A DNA stretch of 64,000 nucleotides from Chloroflexi bacterium HGW-Chloroflexi-6 (GCA_002840685.1 PHBU01000007.1:1-64000); one strand, 5' to 3'. Counted from the first letter of the stretch, positions 24,644 to 34,280 are shown. Made by a program: numbers and translations. The notes: generated by a model not told the origin, from the sequence alone.

Positions 24644-26128
24644 TTACCGAAACGGACAGACATCCGCCGGTTGGTACTGGTGACTTTGCATGCCATGATA
24701 ATCGCTGCCGAGCGGAATAAGAATCTCAGGGTGGGCGTCGGCATATGCGATGGCGGCGGCGCAGGCCTCGTACATCAGTCCGCTGGACTGGTAGGCGTTC
24801 CAGAAATCGGTCGCCATCTCAACGTAGGGGTGGCCGGGGCTTTCAACCGGGAATTTCTCTTGCAGGGTGGCGTATTTGACCTGGGCTGCCTCCGTTTCGC
24901 CGAGGAAGCTGTGCAGGATGACCATGCGGTAGTAGGCGTAGGCAGCCAGCCGCGGGTATTCGGCGGGATCGGGAGCGGGAGGTGTTGGGGTTGGTTGTGT
25001 TGAATTGTTGAGTCCGTTTAACCAGGCATATTGCAAATTCTGTCTGATTTCAGAAGAATAGGTTTTGAGCTCGGCGTTGAAAATTGCTTGTTGGTAAAGT
25101 TCAATCGCCTTGTCATACTCTTGCTGGGAAAGTGCCAAATCACCATCCTGAATGCTCTGAAACCGAAACTCCGGTTCTGCGAATTCTCTATGTCCAGGCT
25201 CATAGTTTTTCCCATTCCAGGAATAAACAGTTCGCTCATTGCGCCAGGGTAAACCATCATGGTAGATGGACCAAACTGGAATTCCGCTATCCAGTATTAG
25301 TTCTTGGACAAAATCATTATTGATATCTGTATAATGAATTTTTCCGGTTGCTTCTACCCAAATTCTGCCTGAATCTGGATAATCTTTATCGCCAGAAACC
25401 AACAAATTAGCAAATCTTTCCCCATTCCAGGCGTAAATTTGGTATGTATGTCCTCCTTGTGACAAAACCCCTGTCAAGAGGGTCATTTCGGGAATATTGT
25501 CCAGGTTTATATCTTTAACGGAGAATATGCTTGCTGGATGTAGGTAGCCATCTGGTTCCAAAAATAAAAGTTTCTCGTATTTCCCGTTTTTGCACCCAAA
25601 GATATAGAACCATATTGCTCCCATGGCTATTTCTGGTTCGCCATCGTTTGTTAAATCTTGCAGAAGAACATCATGAATATCATTTGCTTGTGGCGATTTT
25701 GCGGCATCATACAGCGCTTTTGCACCATATTGATTGAGAAAATTTAATAAATTTTCTTCTGCGTTCCACCGATTTTCTTTTTTCTCGAAGGATAAATCAA
25801 GAAATTCAAGATCGGCGTTTTCTGCAGATGTAACTTTTGGGCACTCTGCCTTTGGCGCGGGCGTGGCGGTGACAATTGTGCGCACATCGAAGGTTGGGGT
25901 GAAGGTGGGGATGATTGGCAGGCCTGGAATAGGAGTAATGGTATTACTTGACTTGGGCGTGTGTGACGGAATGAGCGTTTTGGTTGGCCCGGGAGTTCTG
26001 CTTGGTCGCCGGGTTCTGGTTGCCTCTGTGGAAGGGCCTGGGCTGGCGGCGGGGATGTCCACTGTTGGGGCGGAGCAGGCCGAGAGCAAAATTGTAAGAG
26101 TGACAAAAAAGATAAAAAGTCGTTTCAT
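24644..26128 (-). CDS. Lipoprotein with FG-GAP-like and helical repeat regions
   Basis: A 494-aa secreted lipoprotein of unknown function. The signal sequence ends LLSAC, followed by a Thr/Pro/Ser-rich linker (about residues 20-95). The middle part has calcium-loop-like DLTNDGEPEI, DINLDNIPEM and DINNDFVQEL, as in FG-GAP/VCBS repeats. A TPR-like helical stretch (DLALSQQEYDKAIELYQQAI) follows, and a terminal segment of about 90 residues ends QYQPADVCPFR. The start at 26128 is chosen because it gives a proper signal peptide. The gene is visibly more A/T-rich than its neighbours. Its 3' end is repeated at 24452, 21968 and 21777. Confidence 0.75.
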   Translation of the reverse strand: MKRLFIFFVTLTILLSACSAPTVDIPAASPGPSTEATRTRRPSRTPGPTKTLIPSHTPKSSNTITPIPGLPIIPTFTPTFDVRTIVTATPAPKAECPKVTSAENADLEFLDLSFEKKENRWNAEENLLNFLNQYGAKALYDAAKSPQANDIHDVLLQDLTNDGEPEIAMGAIWFYIFGCKNGKYEKLLFLEPDGYLHPASIFSVKDINLDNIPEMTLLTGVLSQGGHTYQIYAWNGERFANLLVSGDKDYPDSGRIWVEATGKIHYTDINNDFVQELILDSGIPVWSIYHDGLPWRNERTVYSWNGKNYEPGHREFAEPEFRFQSIQDGDLALSQQEYDKAIELYQQAIFNAELKTYSSEIRQNLQYAWLNGLNNSTQPTPTPPAPDPAEYPRLAAYAYYRMVILHSFLGETEAAQVKYATLQEKFPVESPGHPYVEMATDFWNAYQSSGLMYEACAAAIAYADAHPEILIPLGSDYHGMQSHQYQPADVCPFR

Positions 26129-26198
26129 GTTTGGCCCTCGTTCAATCAAAAAGAGGAAAGAAGAAAGCATCCGTTCTCTTTCTTCTTTCCTCTTACAT

Positions 26199-29100
26199 TT
26201 ATCCCGGCAAAAACTTGCCATCCAAAACATCGATCACGCGTTTGTTCAACCGGTCGAGCACTTCCATCAGGCGTTCCTGCCAGTCGGGGTCTTTCAGGAA
26301 GGTGCACCAGTAGGCATTCTTGCCGCCGCGCACACCGGGGCCGAGATCAGAGAGCACACGCTGTGACATATGCTCGGTCAGGGCCGGGTAGCGCAGGGCG
26401 ATCTGGCTGCTTTCGGCGTTGACCGAGAGCAGCCCGGCTGCATCGGCGCGCAGTTTGACCTTCATCTGGAAGAACAGGTTTTGGACCATCTCGGGCAGCG
26501 GTCCGAACCGGTCGCCGAATTCGGCCGCCAGGGCTTCGACGCCCTGCTCGTCGCGCAGGCTGGCCAGGCGCCGATACAGGCGCAGGCGCAGGTCCTGGTT
26601 CGAAACGTAGGATTTCGGAATGCCGATCGCCAGCGGCAGATCGACCGTGACCGGCTCTTTGAGTTCGTCTTCGAAGCTGGCGAAGGGCAGCGCCGTCAGG
26701 GCCTTGACCATTTCGCCGCTTTCCACATCCCCGCTTTCGACTGCCAGCGCGGCAACCTTCAAGCGCCTGACTTCCGCGGCCAGCATGCGCGTGTACAGAT
26801 GGAATCCGACTGCATCGATCTGTCCGCTCTGGCGCACGCCGAGCAGATCGCCTGCGCCGCGGATCTCCAGATCGCGCATGGCGATCGAGTAACCTGCGCC
26901 CAGTTGGGTGTTCTCGGCGATCACTTCCAGGCGTTCCTGGCCGTCGACCGTCGGCGGCTTCTTGCGGTGCCGGAAGAAATAAGCATAGGCGCGCGAAGCG
27001 GCCCGCCCAACCCGCCCGCGCAACTGGTAGAGCTGGGCCAGGCCAAAGGTGTCGGCCCGGTCGACGATCAGCGTGTTGGCGTTCGGGATGTCGAGCCCGC
27101 TTTCGATGATGGTGGTCGAGAGCAGGATGTCGATCCTGGCCTCGCTGAAATCGTGCATCACGTTCGAGAGCTGGTGCTCGTCCATCTGGCCGTGCCCGAC
27201 CCCGATCCGCGCTTCAGGGACGAGTTTCTCGAGGTGCATCTTCATTGCGTGGATGGTCTGGACGCGGTTGTGGACGAAGAAGATCTGCCCACCGCGCTCG
27301 AGTTCACGCAAAATGGCCTGGCGGATGAGCTTGGGCGAGTACGGCCCGATATGGGTAATGACCGGCAGCCGTTCTTCCGGCGGCGTGTTGAGGGTCGAAA
27401 TGTCGCGGACGCCGCTCAAAGCCATGTACAACGTGCGCGGAATGGGAGTCGCCGTCAGCGTCAGCACGTCCACTTCCGTTCGCAGCTTCTTTAAATGTTC
27501 TTTGTGGGTCACCCCGAAGCGCTGTTCCTCGTCGATGATCGCCAGTCCAAGGTCTTTAAACTCGACGTCCTGCGAGATCAGGCGGTGGGTGCCGATCAAA
27601 ATGTCGATCTGCCCGAGCAGCAGCTTGCGGATGATCTCGGTCTGTTCGCGCGGCGAACGGAAGCGCGAAAGCATCTCGACCGTGACCGGGAAGGCCGCCA
27701 GACGCTGTTTGAAGGTTTCATAATGTTGTTGGGCCAGAACGGTGGTCGGCACCAGCACCGCCACCTGCCGGCCGTCCTGAACGGCCTTGAAAGCCGCCCG
27801 CAAGGCGACTTCGGTCTTGCCGTAGCCGACATCCCCGCACAGCAGGCGGTCCATCGGGCGCGCTGTTTCCATGTCGCGCTTGATGGCTTCCAGCGCCGAA
27901 GCCTGGTCGGGCGTTTCAACGTACGGGAAGCTGTCTTCCAGTTCTTTTTGCCAAGCGCTGTCGGCTGAAAAGGCATATCCGCCCACGGTCTGGCGCTTGG
28001 CGTACAGTTCGAGCAACTCCTGGGCCACTTCCTGCACGGCTTCGCGCACGCGCTGCTTGGCATTCGGCCATTCCTGCGTCCCGAGGCGGCTCAGGCTGGG
28101 CGCGCCGCCCTCGCGGCCCACGTAGCGCGTCAGCCGATCGGCCTGATGGACCGGCACGAAGATCTGGGCGTTATCCTGATATTCGACCGCCAGGAACTCG
28201 CGCTCGTGCCCATCCAGCAGGCGCTGCACCAGGCCGGCGAACTTGCCGATCCCAAAATCGACATGCACGATGTAATCGCCGATCTTCAGGTCGGCAAAGG
28301 CCGCTTCGGGCGCTTCGGCTTGCGGGCGCTGGCGGCTGCGCGGCAGGGGCCGTTCCCAGCCGAAAATTTCAGAATCGGTGATGAGATGGATCAGTTGGGA
28401 TTGATCCTGCCCCGAGCGCAGGATGAAGCCTTCGGAGAGCGAGGCGTCGAAGAAGCGGATCTGTTCGGACTCGCCCTGCCCGTGGCCTGGCTCGCGTTGA
28501 TCGGGCGTTTCCCAATCTGTGGCATCTTGCAGCAACTCCTGCAGGCGTTTGCTCTGGCGCGAATGGATCAGCACCTCGTCGCCCTGGGCGGTCAGCGCAA
28601 ACAGATACTCGATGAACGGCTTCAACCGTCCGCCGAAGCGCTGGTCGTGCCCGAAAACGGAGGCCAGGCCGAGGCCTGCGTCCGGGCCTGGGGCCTCCTC
28701 CGCGCTCGAAAAACCCAACGCCAGCGACGGTTTGACCCGGATGGCATCGTTCAGTTCCGACCACGAGAGATACGGCAGCGGGAAGTCCGCGGGCAGGGTG
28801 CCCTCGTTGATGCTTTCCTGCCTGAACCGCACGGCCTGCTCCTCGACCTCGGACGCCATGGTTTCCATCAGGCTGAAATCGTCGGCCAGAATGAGCGCCC
28901 TATGCGGCAGGTAATCGAGCAGCGTTGCCGGGAAGGGGTGCAGGATCGGGATATGAAATTCGGAGAGTTCGGGGCTTTCTGGAAGCTGGAAAGTAGAAAG
29001 GTTGCCACTTTCCACTTTCTCGGTGGGTGTGATGAATTCCCTCGCCGGGGTTACTAAAACTGATTCGAGTTTCGCCAGCGTTCTCTGCGTGGCCGGGTCG

Positions 29101-29744
29101 AAACTGCGGATGGTGTCGAGCTCGTCGCCGAAAAAATCCAGGCGGACGGGGGCGGGCTGGGCGGGCGGCCAGATATCGAGCAAGCCGCCGCGCCGTGAGA
29201 ACTGTCCCGGCCCGGTGACGGTGTCGGCCAGTTCGTAGCCCAACTCGCTCCAGGCGCGGAGCAGGGCTTCGGTCTGGTATTCCTCGTTCAGTTTGAGCCG
29301 TTTGCAGGCTTTGAGAAAATCACGGCGGGGCAGGGTGCGCGTCATCAGCGCCCGCACCGAAGCGACGATGATCGGTGGGATTTCGGGCTTTTGCGCACCG
29401 GGCAGGTGGTAGGCCGAGAGGGCGCTCAACGCATCCAGGCGTTCGCGGCGGGTGTTGACCCCCCAGGCGGCCTGCTCGTAAAAGAGCGGATTGGGCTCGG
29501 CGAATAAATAGCGTTTGGCGCCCGGCAGCCAGAAAGCCAGTTCATCGTGCAGGGCGGTGGCATGGTCGGCGCGGTCGGTCAGTAACAGGATCGGCTGGCC
29601 CAGATCGCCATGCAGGGCGGCCAGGGTTGGCAGCCGCGCCGCGCGCGGCAGTCCCAGCCCGGGCAGGGGCTTGCCGCCGCGGACTTGGGCGAGGAAGGAT
29701 TGATATTCAGGAGTCGAGCGAAGGGATGTGAGAAGAAGTTCCAT
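26199..29744 (-). CDS. mfd: Transcription-repair coupling factor
   Basis: Mfd removes stalled RNA polymerase and recruits UvrA for transcription-coupled repair. The 1181-aa protein has all parts in order: the UvrB-homology module, the CarD-like RNA polymerase interaction domain (DYIVHVDFGIGKFAGL), the RecG-like SF2 helicase with Walker A LLCGDVGYGKTEVALRA and DEEQRFGV (DExx box), and helicase C with GRVGRAASRAYAYFF. The TRCF C-terminal domain ends near YWCTFLKDPDWQERL. I use the ATG at 29744 (MELLLTSLRSTPEYQSF), which is 34 nt after a TATACT box; the open frame extends upstream without family similarity. Confidence 0.96.
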   Translation of the reverse strand: MELLLTSLRSTPEYQSFLAQVRGGKPLPGLGLPRAARLPTLAALHGDLGQPILLLTDRADHATALHDELAFWLPGAKRYLFAEPNPLFYEQAAWGVNTRRERLDALSALSAYHLPGAQKPEIPPIIVASVRALMTRTLPRRDFLKACKRLKLNEEYQTEALLRAWSELGYELADTVTGPGQFSRRGGLLDIWPPAQPAPVRLDFFGDELDTIRSFDPATQRTLAKLESVLVTPAREFITPTEKVESGNLSTFQLPESPELSEFHIPILHPFPATLLDYLPHRALILADDFSLMETMASEVEEQAVRFRQESINEGTLPADFPLPYLSWSELNDAIRVKPSLALGFSSAEEAPGPDAGLGLASVFGHDQRFGGRLKPFIEYLFALTAQGDEVLIHSRQSKRLQELLQDATDWETPDQREPGHGQGESEQIRFFDASLSEGFILRSGQDQSQLIHLITDSEIFGWERPLPRSRQRPQAEAPEAAFADLKIGDYIVHVDFGIGKFAGLVQRLLDGHEREFLAVEYQDNAQIFVPVHQADRLTRYVGREGGAPSLSRLGTQEWPNAKQRVREAVQEVAQELLELYAKRQTVGGYAFSADSAWQKELEDSFPYVETPDQASALEAIKRDMETARPMDRLLCGDVGYGKTEVALRAAFKAVQDGRQVAVLVPTTVLAQQHYETFKQRLAAFPVTVEMLSRFRSPREQTEIIRKLLLGQIDILIGTHRLISQDVEFKDLGLAIIDEEQRFGVTHKEHLKKLRTEVDVLTLTATPIPRTLYMALSGVRDISTLNTPPEERLPVITHIGPYSPKLIRQAILRELERGGQIFFVHNRVQTIHAMKMHLEKLVPEARIGVGHGQMDEHQLSNVMHDFSEARIDILLSTTIIESGLDIPNANTLIVDRADTFGLAQLYQLRGRVGRAASRAYAYFFRHRKKPPTVDGQERLEVIAENTQLGAGYSIAMRDLEIRGAGDLLGVRQSGQIDAVGFHLYTRMLAAEVRRLKVAALAVESGDVESGEMVKALTALPFASFEDELKEPVTVDLPLAIGIPKSYVSNQDLRLRLYRRLASLRDEQGVEALAAEFGDRFGPLPEMVQNLFFQMKVKLRADAAGLLSVNAESSQIALRYPALTEHMSQRVLSDLGPGVRGGKNAYWCTFLKDPDWQERLMEVLDRLNKRVIDVLDGKFLPG

Positions 29745-29777
29745 CAGGCGTTTTCCCGTGAACAAGGCAATCGTTAA

Positions 29778-29783
29778 GTATAC
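29778..29783 (-). promoter_or_regulatory. -10 box of mfd
   Basis: TATACT 33 nt before the mfd ATG on the minus strand, giving a leader of about 27 nt. Confidence 0.45.
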
Positions 29784-29833
29784 AGCAAAATGTTCAGGTA
29801 CGCTTATTTTTTTCCGGGAAAACCCGGCAGTGA

Positions 29834-30144
29834 TTGTCATTTCGAGCCGTTTTTGGCGAGAAATCTTATGCATGGGGATGGGAAGATTTCCACCTTACGG
29901 GCACGATGTTGCTCAGGGCGATTGCATCTAAATCCAGATTTGCTATGATTTTGCAGATTCGCCAACGGGCTAAAGCCCTGGCTCATTACATGGAAGCCCC
30001 TTTGGGGCTTAAGGCACCAGTCCGAAGGACTTTCATGCCATGAGTAGGGGCTTTAGCCGCGCCGATACCGGCAAAAATTGATGATTTCCAACGAAAAATT
30101 AGATGCGATTGCCCTGCGATATCGCTCGGCGCTCGAAATGACAA
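29834..30144. repeat. Nested palindromic repeat between mfd and the methyltransferase gene
   Basis: The 428-bp gap between mfd and the next gene is mostly this element. Outer ends are perfect inverted repeats TTGTCATTTCGAGC (29834-29847) and its complement (30131-30144). An inner pair AGGGCGATTGCATCTAA (29917) is matched in inverse at 30098-30115. At the centre a third inverted pair, CGGGCTAAAGCCCTGGCTCA (29966-29985) with its counterpart at 30041-30060, encloses GGCACCAGTCCGAAGGAC. This looks like elements inserted within elements. No gene is seen inside. Confidence 0.75.
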
Positions 30145-30158
30145 AGCTCCAATAAGTG

Positions 30159-30164
30159 TATAAT
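30159..30164 (+). promoter_or_regulatory. -10 box of leaderless methyltransferase gene
   Basis: TATAAT 8 nt before the GTG at 30173. This spacing implies transcription starts at the GTG. Confidence 0.6.
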
Positions 30165-30172
30165 CCGCGTTT

Positions 30173-31003
30173 GTGAACATCACGCACCCGCGCCACGCAC
30201 CCAAAAAGCCGCTCGGACAAATCACCCGCGGCAAAACGGCCCGCAATCGCCTGCGCCCGGTCGATAACTTTTTCCTAAAATACGATCCCGGCCTGCTGAC
30301 CCGCTGCGACGGCGATTTTGCCAAAGCCCTGTTCGTCGACCTGGGATACGGGGCCGAGGCGGTCACCACGCTTGAGACGGCCTCCCGTTTTCGCAAGCTT
30401 AATCCGGGCCTGGGCATTCTGGGGATCGAGATCGAACCGGAACGGGTGGCGCGCGCCCTGCCCTTCGCCGATGAACGGACATTTTTCCGGCTAGGCGGCT
30501 TCAATATCCCGCTTTTATCCGGCGAATCTATCCGCGCCATTCGGGCTTTCAACGTTTTGCGCCAGTACGAAGAAGCGGATGTGCTCCCGGCCTGGGCCCA
30601 GATGGCGCGCGGGGTCTTGCCGGGCGGGCTGCTGGTCGAAGGCACCTCCAACCCGTTTGGCAGTATCCTGGCGGCGAACGTCCTGCGCCGCGTGGACGAT
30701 GAATCCGCTCCGTGGCGGCGGGAGGCTCTCGTTTTTTACACCAATTTCCGGCTGGGGTTCGACCCGGCCGAATTCCAGACCATTTTGCCCAAGAACTACA
30801 TCCACCGCGTTGTTGCGGGTGAGACGATATATAATTTCTTCGAGGCTTGGAAGGCCAGCGCCGCCGAAAGCGCCCCGATACGGACGTTTGGCCTGCGCCC
30901 GTGGTTTGTTGCCAGCGCCGATGGCCTGGCGCGGCGTGGCTACCGGGTCCGCATGCAGAAGAAGTGGCTCAACCGTGGCTGGCTGGTGGTTGAAAACATA
31001 TAA
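30173..31003 (+). CDS. Class I SAM-dependent methyltransferase-like protein
   Basis: A 276-aa protein with a Rossmann-type core: FVDLGYGAEAVTTLETASRF resembles motif I, GIEIEPERVARA the acidic post-I loop, and FNVLRQYEEADVLPAW a motif-IV-like region. The GxGxG motif is reduced to GYGAE, so activity is uncertain. The N-terminus is basic (PRHAPKKPLGQITRGKTARN), which may hint at a nucleic-acid or acidic partner. It starts with GTG and appears leaderless. The MFS exporter gene begins 12 nt after its stop, so the two form an operon. Confidence 0.72.
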   Translation: MNITHPRHAPKKPLGQITRGKTARNRLRPVDNFFLKYDPGLLTRCDGDFAKALFVDLGYGAEAVTTLETASRFRKLNPGLGILGIEIEPERVARALPFADERTFFRLGGFNIPLLSGESIRAIRAFNVLRQYEEADVLPAWAQMARGVLPGGLLVEGTSNPFGSILAANVLRRVDDESAPWRREALVFYTNFRLGFDPAEFQTILPKNYIHRVVAGETIYNFFEAWKASAAESAPIRTFGLRPWFVASADGLARRGYRVRMQKKWLNRGWLVVENI

Positions 31004-31015
31004 AAAGGAATGAAC

Positions 31016-32362
31016 ATGGAAGAAAATACCAACAGACCGACCGGCATGTTTGCTTTTATCGTTATCTGGATCGGGCAACTGGTCTCGGTGCTGGCCTCCA
31101 GCATGAGCCACTTTGCGCTGACGATCTGGATGTACCAGCAGACCCAAAGCGCCCTGGCGATGGCCTGGATGCAGGTCTGCTTCATCGTCCCTTTTCTGCT
31201 GATCTCGCCTTTTGCGGGGGTGATGGTTGACCGCTACAACCGCAAGCTGATGATGATGATCAGCGACCTGGCGGCCATTCTGGCGACAGGCACGATCTTC
31301 ATCCTGTATTCGTTGGGGATGCTCGAATTCTGGCACCTCTACATCGCAGCCGTGCTGAATGGGATCGGCAATACCTTCCAGTGGCCGGCCTATTCGGCGG
31401 CCATCAGCACCATGATCCCCAAAGAGCAATTGGGGCGCGCCAACGGTCTGATGTCGCTGATGGAAGCCGGGCCGGGCGTGCTGGCTCCGCTGCTGGCCGG
31501 GGCTTTGCTGCCCTTTATTGGCTTAACCGGCATCCTCGGGATTGATGTGGTCACGTTCTTCTTCGCGATCGGCGCATTGTTGTTTGTCCACATTCCTCAG
31601 CCGCGCAAAACCGAGGAAGGCCAGAAGGAATCAGGCAACATCTGGAGCGAGGCCGCCTACGGGTTTACTTACATCTTTGCCCGCCCCAGTTTGTTGGGGC
31701 TGCAACTGGTCTTTTTCTTTGGAAATCTGTTCAGCGGCATCGGCTTTACGGTGATGGCCCCCATGATCCTGGCGCGCACGGATAGCAACAGCCTGATCTT
31801 TGGCACGGTTCAAACAGCCGGGGCTATTGGTGCGGTCGCAGGCGGAATCTTAATGAGCGTTTGGGGCGGTTTCAAACGCCGGGTGCATGGCGTTCTGCTT
31901 GGCTGGATCATAAGCAGCCTGGCGGGTATGGCCCTGCTTGGAATTGGCCAGGGTTTGTCCATCTGGATTCCGGCGATGGTGTTTGGGGCCCTGTTTGGGC
32001 CATTGATCAACGCCTCCAACCAGGCCATTTGGCAGGCCAAAGTTGCGCCCGATTTGCAGGGGCGGGTTTTCTCTGCACGGCGGCTGATTGCCTGGTTTGC
32101 CCAGCCCATTGCGCCGATCATTGCCGGAACGCTGGCGGACTTTGCCTTGGAGCCTGCCATGCGCTCGAATGGCGCGATGGCCTCGATCTTTGGCGATCTG
32201 GTTGGCACCGGCCCTGGCGCGGGCATGGGGTTGCTGATGGTCGTTTGCGGTCTGGCTGCCGCTCTGGTCGGTCTGACGGGGTATTTCATCCCGGCCATTC
32301 GCAATGCTGAAGATCTGCTGCCCGACCACGATACGCTCAAAGATGCCGCGCCAGCGCCTTGA
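31016..32362 (+). CDS. MFS transporter, macrolide-efflux (DHA3) type
   Basis: A 448-aa protein with about 12 TM segments. GVMVDRYNRKLMMMISDL is the motif-A loop of MFS drug exporters, and AAISTMIPKEQLGRANGLMS is typical of the DHA3/macrolide efflux group. Export of a drug or metabolite is inferred. The ATG at 31016 is preferred because AAGGA lies 6 nt upstream of it, while the ATG at 31010 abuts that sequence. It follows the methyltransferase gene closely. Confidence 0.83.
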   Translation: MEENTNRPTGMFAFIVIWIGQLVSVLASSMSHFALTIWMYQQTQSALAMAWMQVCFIVPFLLISPFAGVMVDRYNRKLMMMISDLAAILATGTIFILYSLGMLEFWHLYIAAVLNGIGNTFQWPAYSAAISTMIPKEQLGRANGLMSLMEAGPGVLAPLLAGALLPFIGLTGILGIDVVTFFFAIGALLFVHIPQPRKTEEGQKESGNIWSEAAYGFTYIFARPSLLGLQLVFFFGNLFSGIGFTVMAPMILARTDSNSLIFGTVQTAGAIGAVAGGILMSVWGGFKRRVHGVLLGWIISSLAGMALLGIGQGLSIWIPAMVFGALFGPLINASNQAIWQAKVAPDLQGRVFSARRLIAWFAQPIAPIIAGTLADFALEPAMRSNGAMASIFGDLVGTGPGAGMGLLMVVCGLAAALVGLTGYFIPAIRNAEDLLPDHDTLKDAAPAP

Positions 32363-32421
32363 GCATCCCCCCATCGGTCACAGGGCGACATTCCACAGGG
32401 ATGCCGCCTTTTTTCTTACTG

Positions 32422-32427
32422 TATAAT
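32422..32427 (+). promoter_or_regulatory. -10 box of the flippase-like gene
   Basis: TATAAT 9 nt before the ATG at 32437, giving a leaderless or nearly leaderless mRNA. Confidence 0.55.
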
Positions 32428-32436
32428 CACGCCGTT

Positions 32437-33429
32437 ATGCGAAAAATTCTCCTGCTTCTGGTTTTCTTCCTGGCAATCGGATTTTTTATCCTGAGCTTTG
32501 GCGAACTGGAAAACGTTCTGTTGACTTTCGAGCAAAGCGACGGGCGTTTTATCCTGTTGGCTGTGCTGGCGGTGACGGCCTGGGTGCTGATCGAGGCTTA
32601 TATTTATCGCAAGCTTTACCGCCTGATGGATATGGATGAAAATCTGCGCCACCTGATTCTGTTGGCCATGGCAGCCAATTTCATCAATGTGGTTGCGCCG
32701 ACTGGCGGTATCGGTGGTATTGCCGTTTTTACCGACGATGCCCAAAAACGCGGATTGCCGCGCGGCCGCGCTTCTGCGGCGGCGGCCTTGTTCCTGTTTC
32801 TGGATTATGGTGCGTTTATGTGCGTCCTGGCCCTGGGCATCCTGGTGCTTTTCAGGCGCAACAACCTGAATTCCGGTGAACTTTTTGCTTCGGCCATTAT
32901 GGCACTCATTTTTAGCGGATTGGGAGCCTTGCTTTACATCGGCTCCCATTCGGGCCCGCAACTGGAAAAAGTTCTCGGCTGGCTGGCGCACCAGATCAAC
33001 CGCGTGCTGCGCCCTTTTATCCGCCGCGATTATCTGCGCGAGGCGCGTGCCCACGAATTTGCCCAGGAAATTGCCGAGGGCCTGACGATCTTGCGCACCA
33101 ATCATCGCGGCCTGATCGTGCCATTCGTGATGGCGCTGGGCGGCAAAGCGCTGCAGACGCTGGTTTTGATGCTGACGTTTTTGGGTTTCGGGGTGGAATT
33201 CTCTGCCGGGACAGTGATCGCCGGCTTCTCGTTGTTCTATCTGTTCCTGATCGTTTCCCCTACGCCTTCGGGTGTGGGGATCGTCGAAACGCTCCTGCCG
33301 TTGGCGCTGGGTTCCCTGCGGATTGATCTGGAGGAAGCCGTCATCGTCACCCTGGCCTATCGCGGGTTAACCTTCTGGTTGCCGATCGCTCTGGGCGGGG
33401 TGGCTTTCAGGTTGCTGCAAAAAGAATAA
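32437..33429 (+). CDS. Lysylphosphatidylglycerol synthase TM-region family protein
   Basis: A 330-aa membrane protein with about eight TM helices, belonging to the flippase-like LPG_synthase_TM (UPF0104) family. Visible family features include NFINVVAPTGGIGGIAVFTD near residue 90 and LFLIVSPTPSGVGIVETLLP near residue 285. Only the membrane part is present, with no lysyl-transferase domain, so a lipid transport or export role is more likely than MprF activity. The start is fixed by the -10 box at 32422. Confidence 0.83.
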   Translation: MRKILLLLVFFLAIGFFILSFGELENVLLTFEQSDGRFILLAVLAVTAWVLIEAYIYRKLYRLMDMDENLRHLILLAMAANFINVVAPTGGIGGIAVFTDDAQKRGLPRGRASAAAALFLFLDYGAFMCVLALGILVLFRRNNLNSGELFASAIMALIFSGLGALLYIGSHSGPQLEKVLGWLAHQINRVLRPFIRRDYLREARAHEFAQEIAEGLTILRTNHRGLIVPFVMALGGKALQTLVLMLTFLGFGVEFSAGTVIAGFSLFYLFLIVSPTPSGVGIVETLLPLALGSLRIDLEEAVIVTLAYRGLTFWLPIALGGVAFRLLQKE

Positions 33430-33431
33430 AC

Positions 33432-34280
33432 CTACCCGGTTGAAAGCATCACCCCGGCGCCGTAGCCGACAACGCGTTCATAATCCCCTGTGACATTGCC
33501 AGAAGTGGCATAATTTAGAATTTTGACGGCATCCGCGCCGAGCGTTTTGGCGGCCCAGAGCGTGGCGGCCAGAGCCCCGATCCCGCAGGCCTGACCTTTT
33601 CCGCTGCGTTCGACTTCGAAGAGCAAATCAGGGTCGAAGGATTCGGCGGCGGAGAGCATGGCCGAATCGAGTTTTTGGGCGGTGGCCTGATCGTAGAAGT
33701 GCGATAGATCGGTCGATGCGACCAGCAGACAGTCCTGTCCGCGCAGGATCTCGGCCAGGGTTTCACCCAGGATGCGAGTGGTATGCGGGTCTTGCTGACG
33801 CACCATGATCGGTATCAGTGAAAATGGCGCGGCCAGAGCCCGCTGCAGGAAGGGCAGTTCGATCTCGAGCGAATGTTCGGGGTCATTGGCGACCGCGGAC
33901 AGCCCAAAGCCGAGCTGCGCTTCGAGACGGGCAGATAGATCGTCGAGCGCGGCGCGGGCTACAGGGATGTCGCCGAGCGGGGTGTGGTAATAGGCATGGG
34001 CTGATGTAATTAACGGGTAGGGATATGGGTGGTGCATCGGTGCGATAACGGCGACCAGGCTGGGGGTCAGCCCGCGGGCGGCGGCAAAGGCATAGCCGGC
34101 GACCGGCCCTGAATAACGGTGCCCGGCGTGCGGGGCCACCAGGCCGATCACTTTTCCCGTGATTTCTTCGATTTTCGCGCGTTCAAGGTAAGAATCGACC
34201 GATTCGGCCAGGCGTTTGGGCTGGCCTTCGTACCATGTTCCGGCGATCGATGATGGGCGGATTTCGGAGACGGTTTGCAT
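33432..34280 (-). CDS. MEMO1 family protein (AmmeMemoRadiSam system protein B)
   Basis: A 282-aa protein of the MEMO family with the aromatic-dioxygenase LigB-like fold. APHAGHRYSGPVAGYAFA carries the His pair, APMHHPYPYPL another conserved His, and LVASTDLSHFYDQ the conserved SxDxSHY-like segment. In many bacteria it sits with an AMMECR1 domain protein and a radical SAM enzyme; neither is visible next to it here. AAAGGAGGC precedes the ATG and a TACAAT box lies at 34302-34307. The function is not established in bacteria. Confidence 0.88.
   Translation of the reverse strand: MQTVSEIRPSSIAGTWYEGQPKRLAESVDSYLERAKIEEITGKVIGLVAPHAGHRYSGPVAGYAFAAARGLTPSLVAVIAPMHHPYPYPLITSAHAYYHTPLGDIPVARAALDDLSARLEAQLGFGLSAVANDPEHSLEIELPFLQRALAAPFSLIPIMVRQQDPHTTRILGETLAEILRGQDCLLVASTDLSHFYDQATAQKLDSAMLSAAESFDPDLLFEVERSGKGQACGIGALAATLWAAKTLGADAVKILNYATSGNVTGDYERVVGYGAGVMLSTG

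Noticed and set aside
30145-30172. tRNA or rRNA genes in this or other gaps
   Set aside because: No cloverleaf with a GTTCGAATC-type T-loop and matching acceptor stem was found in the gaps I read on either strand.
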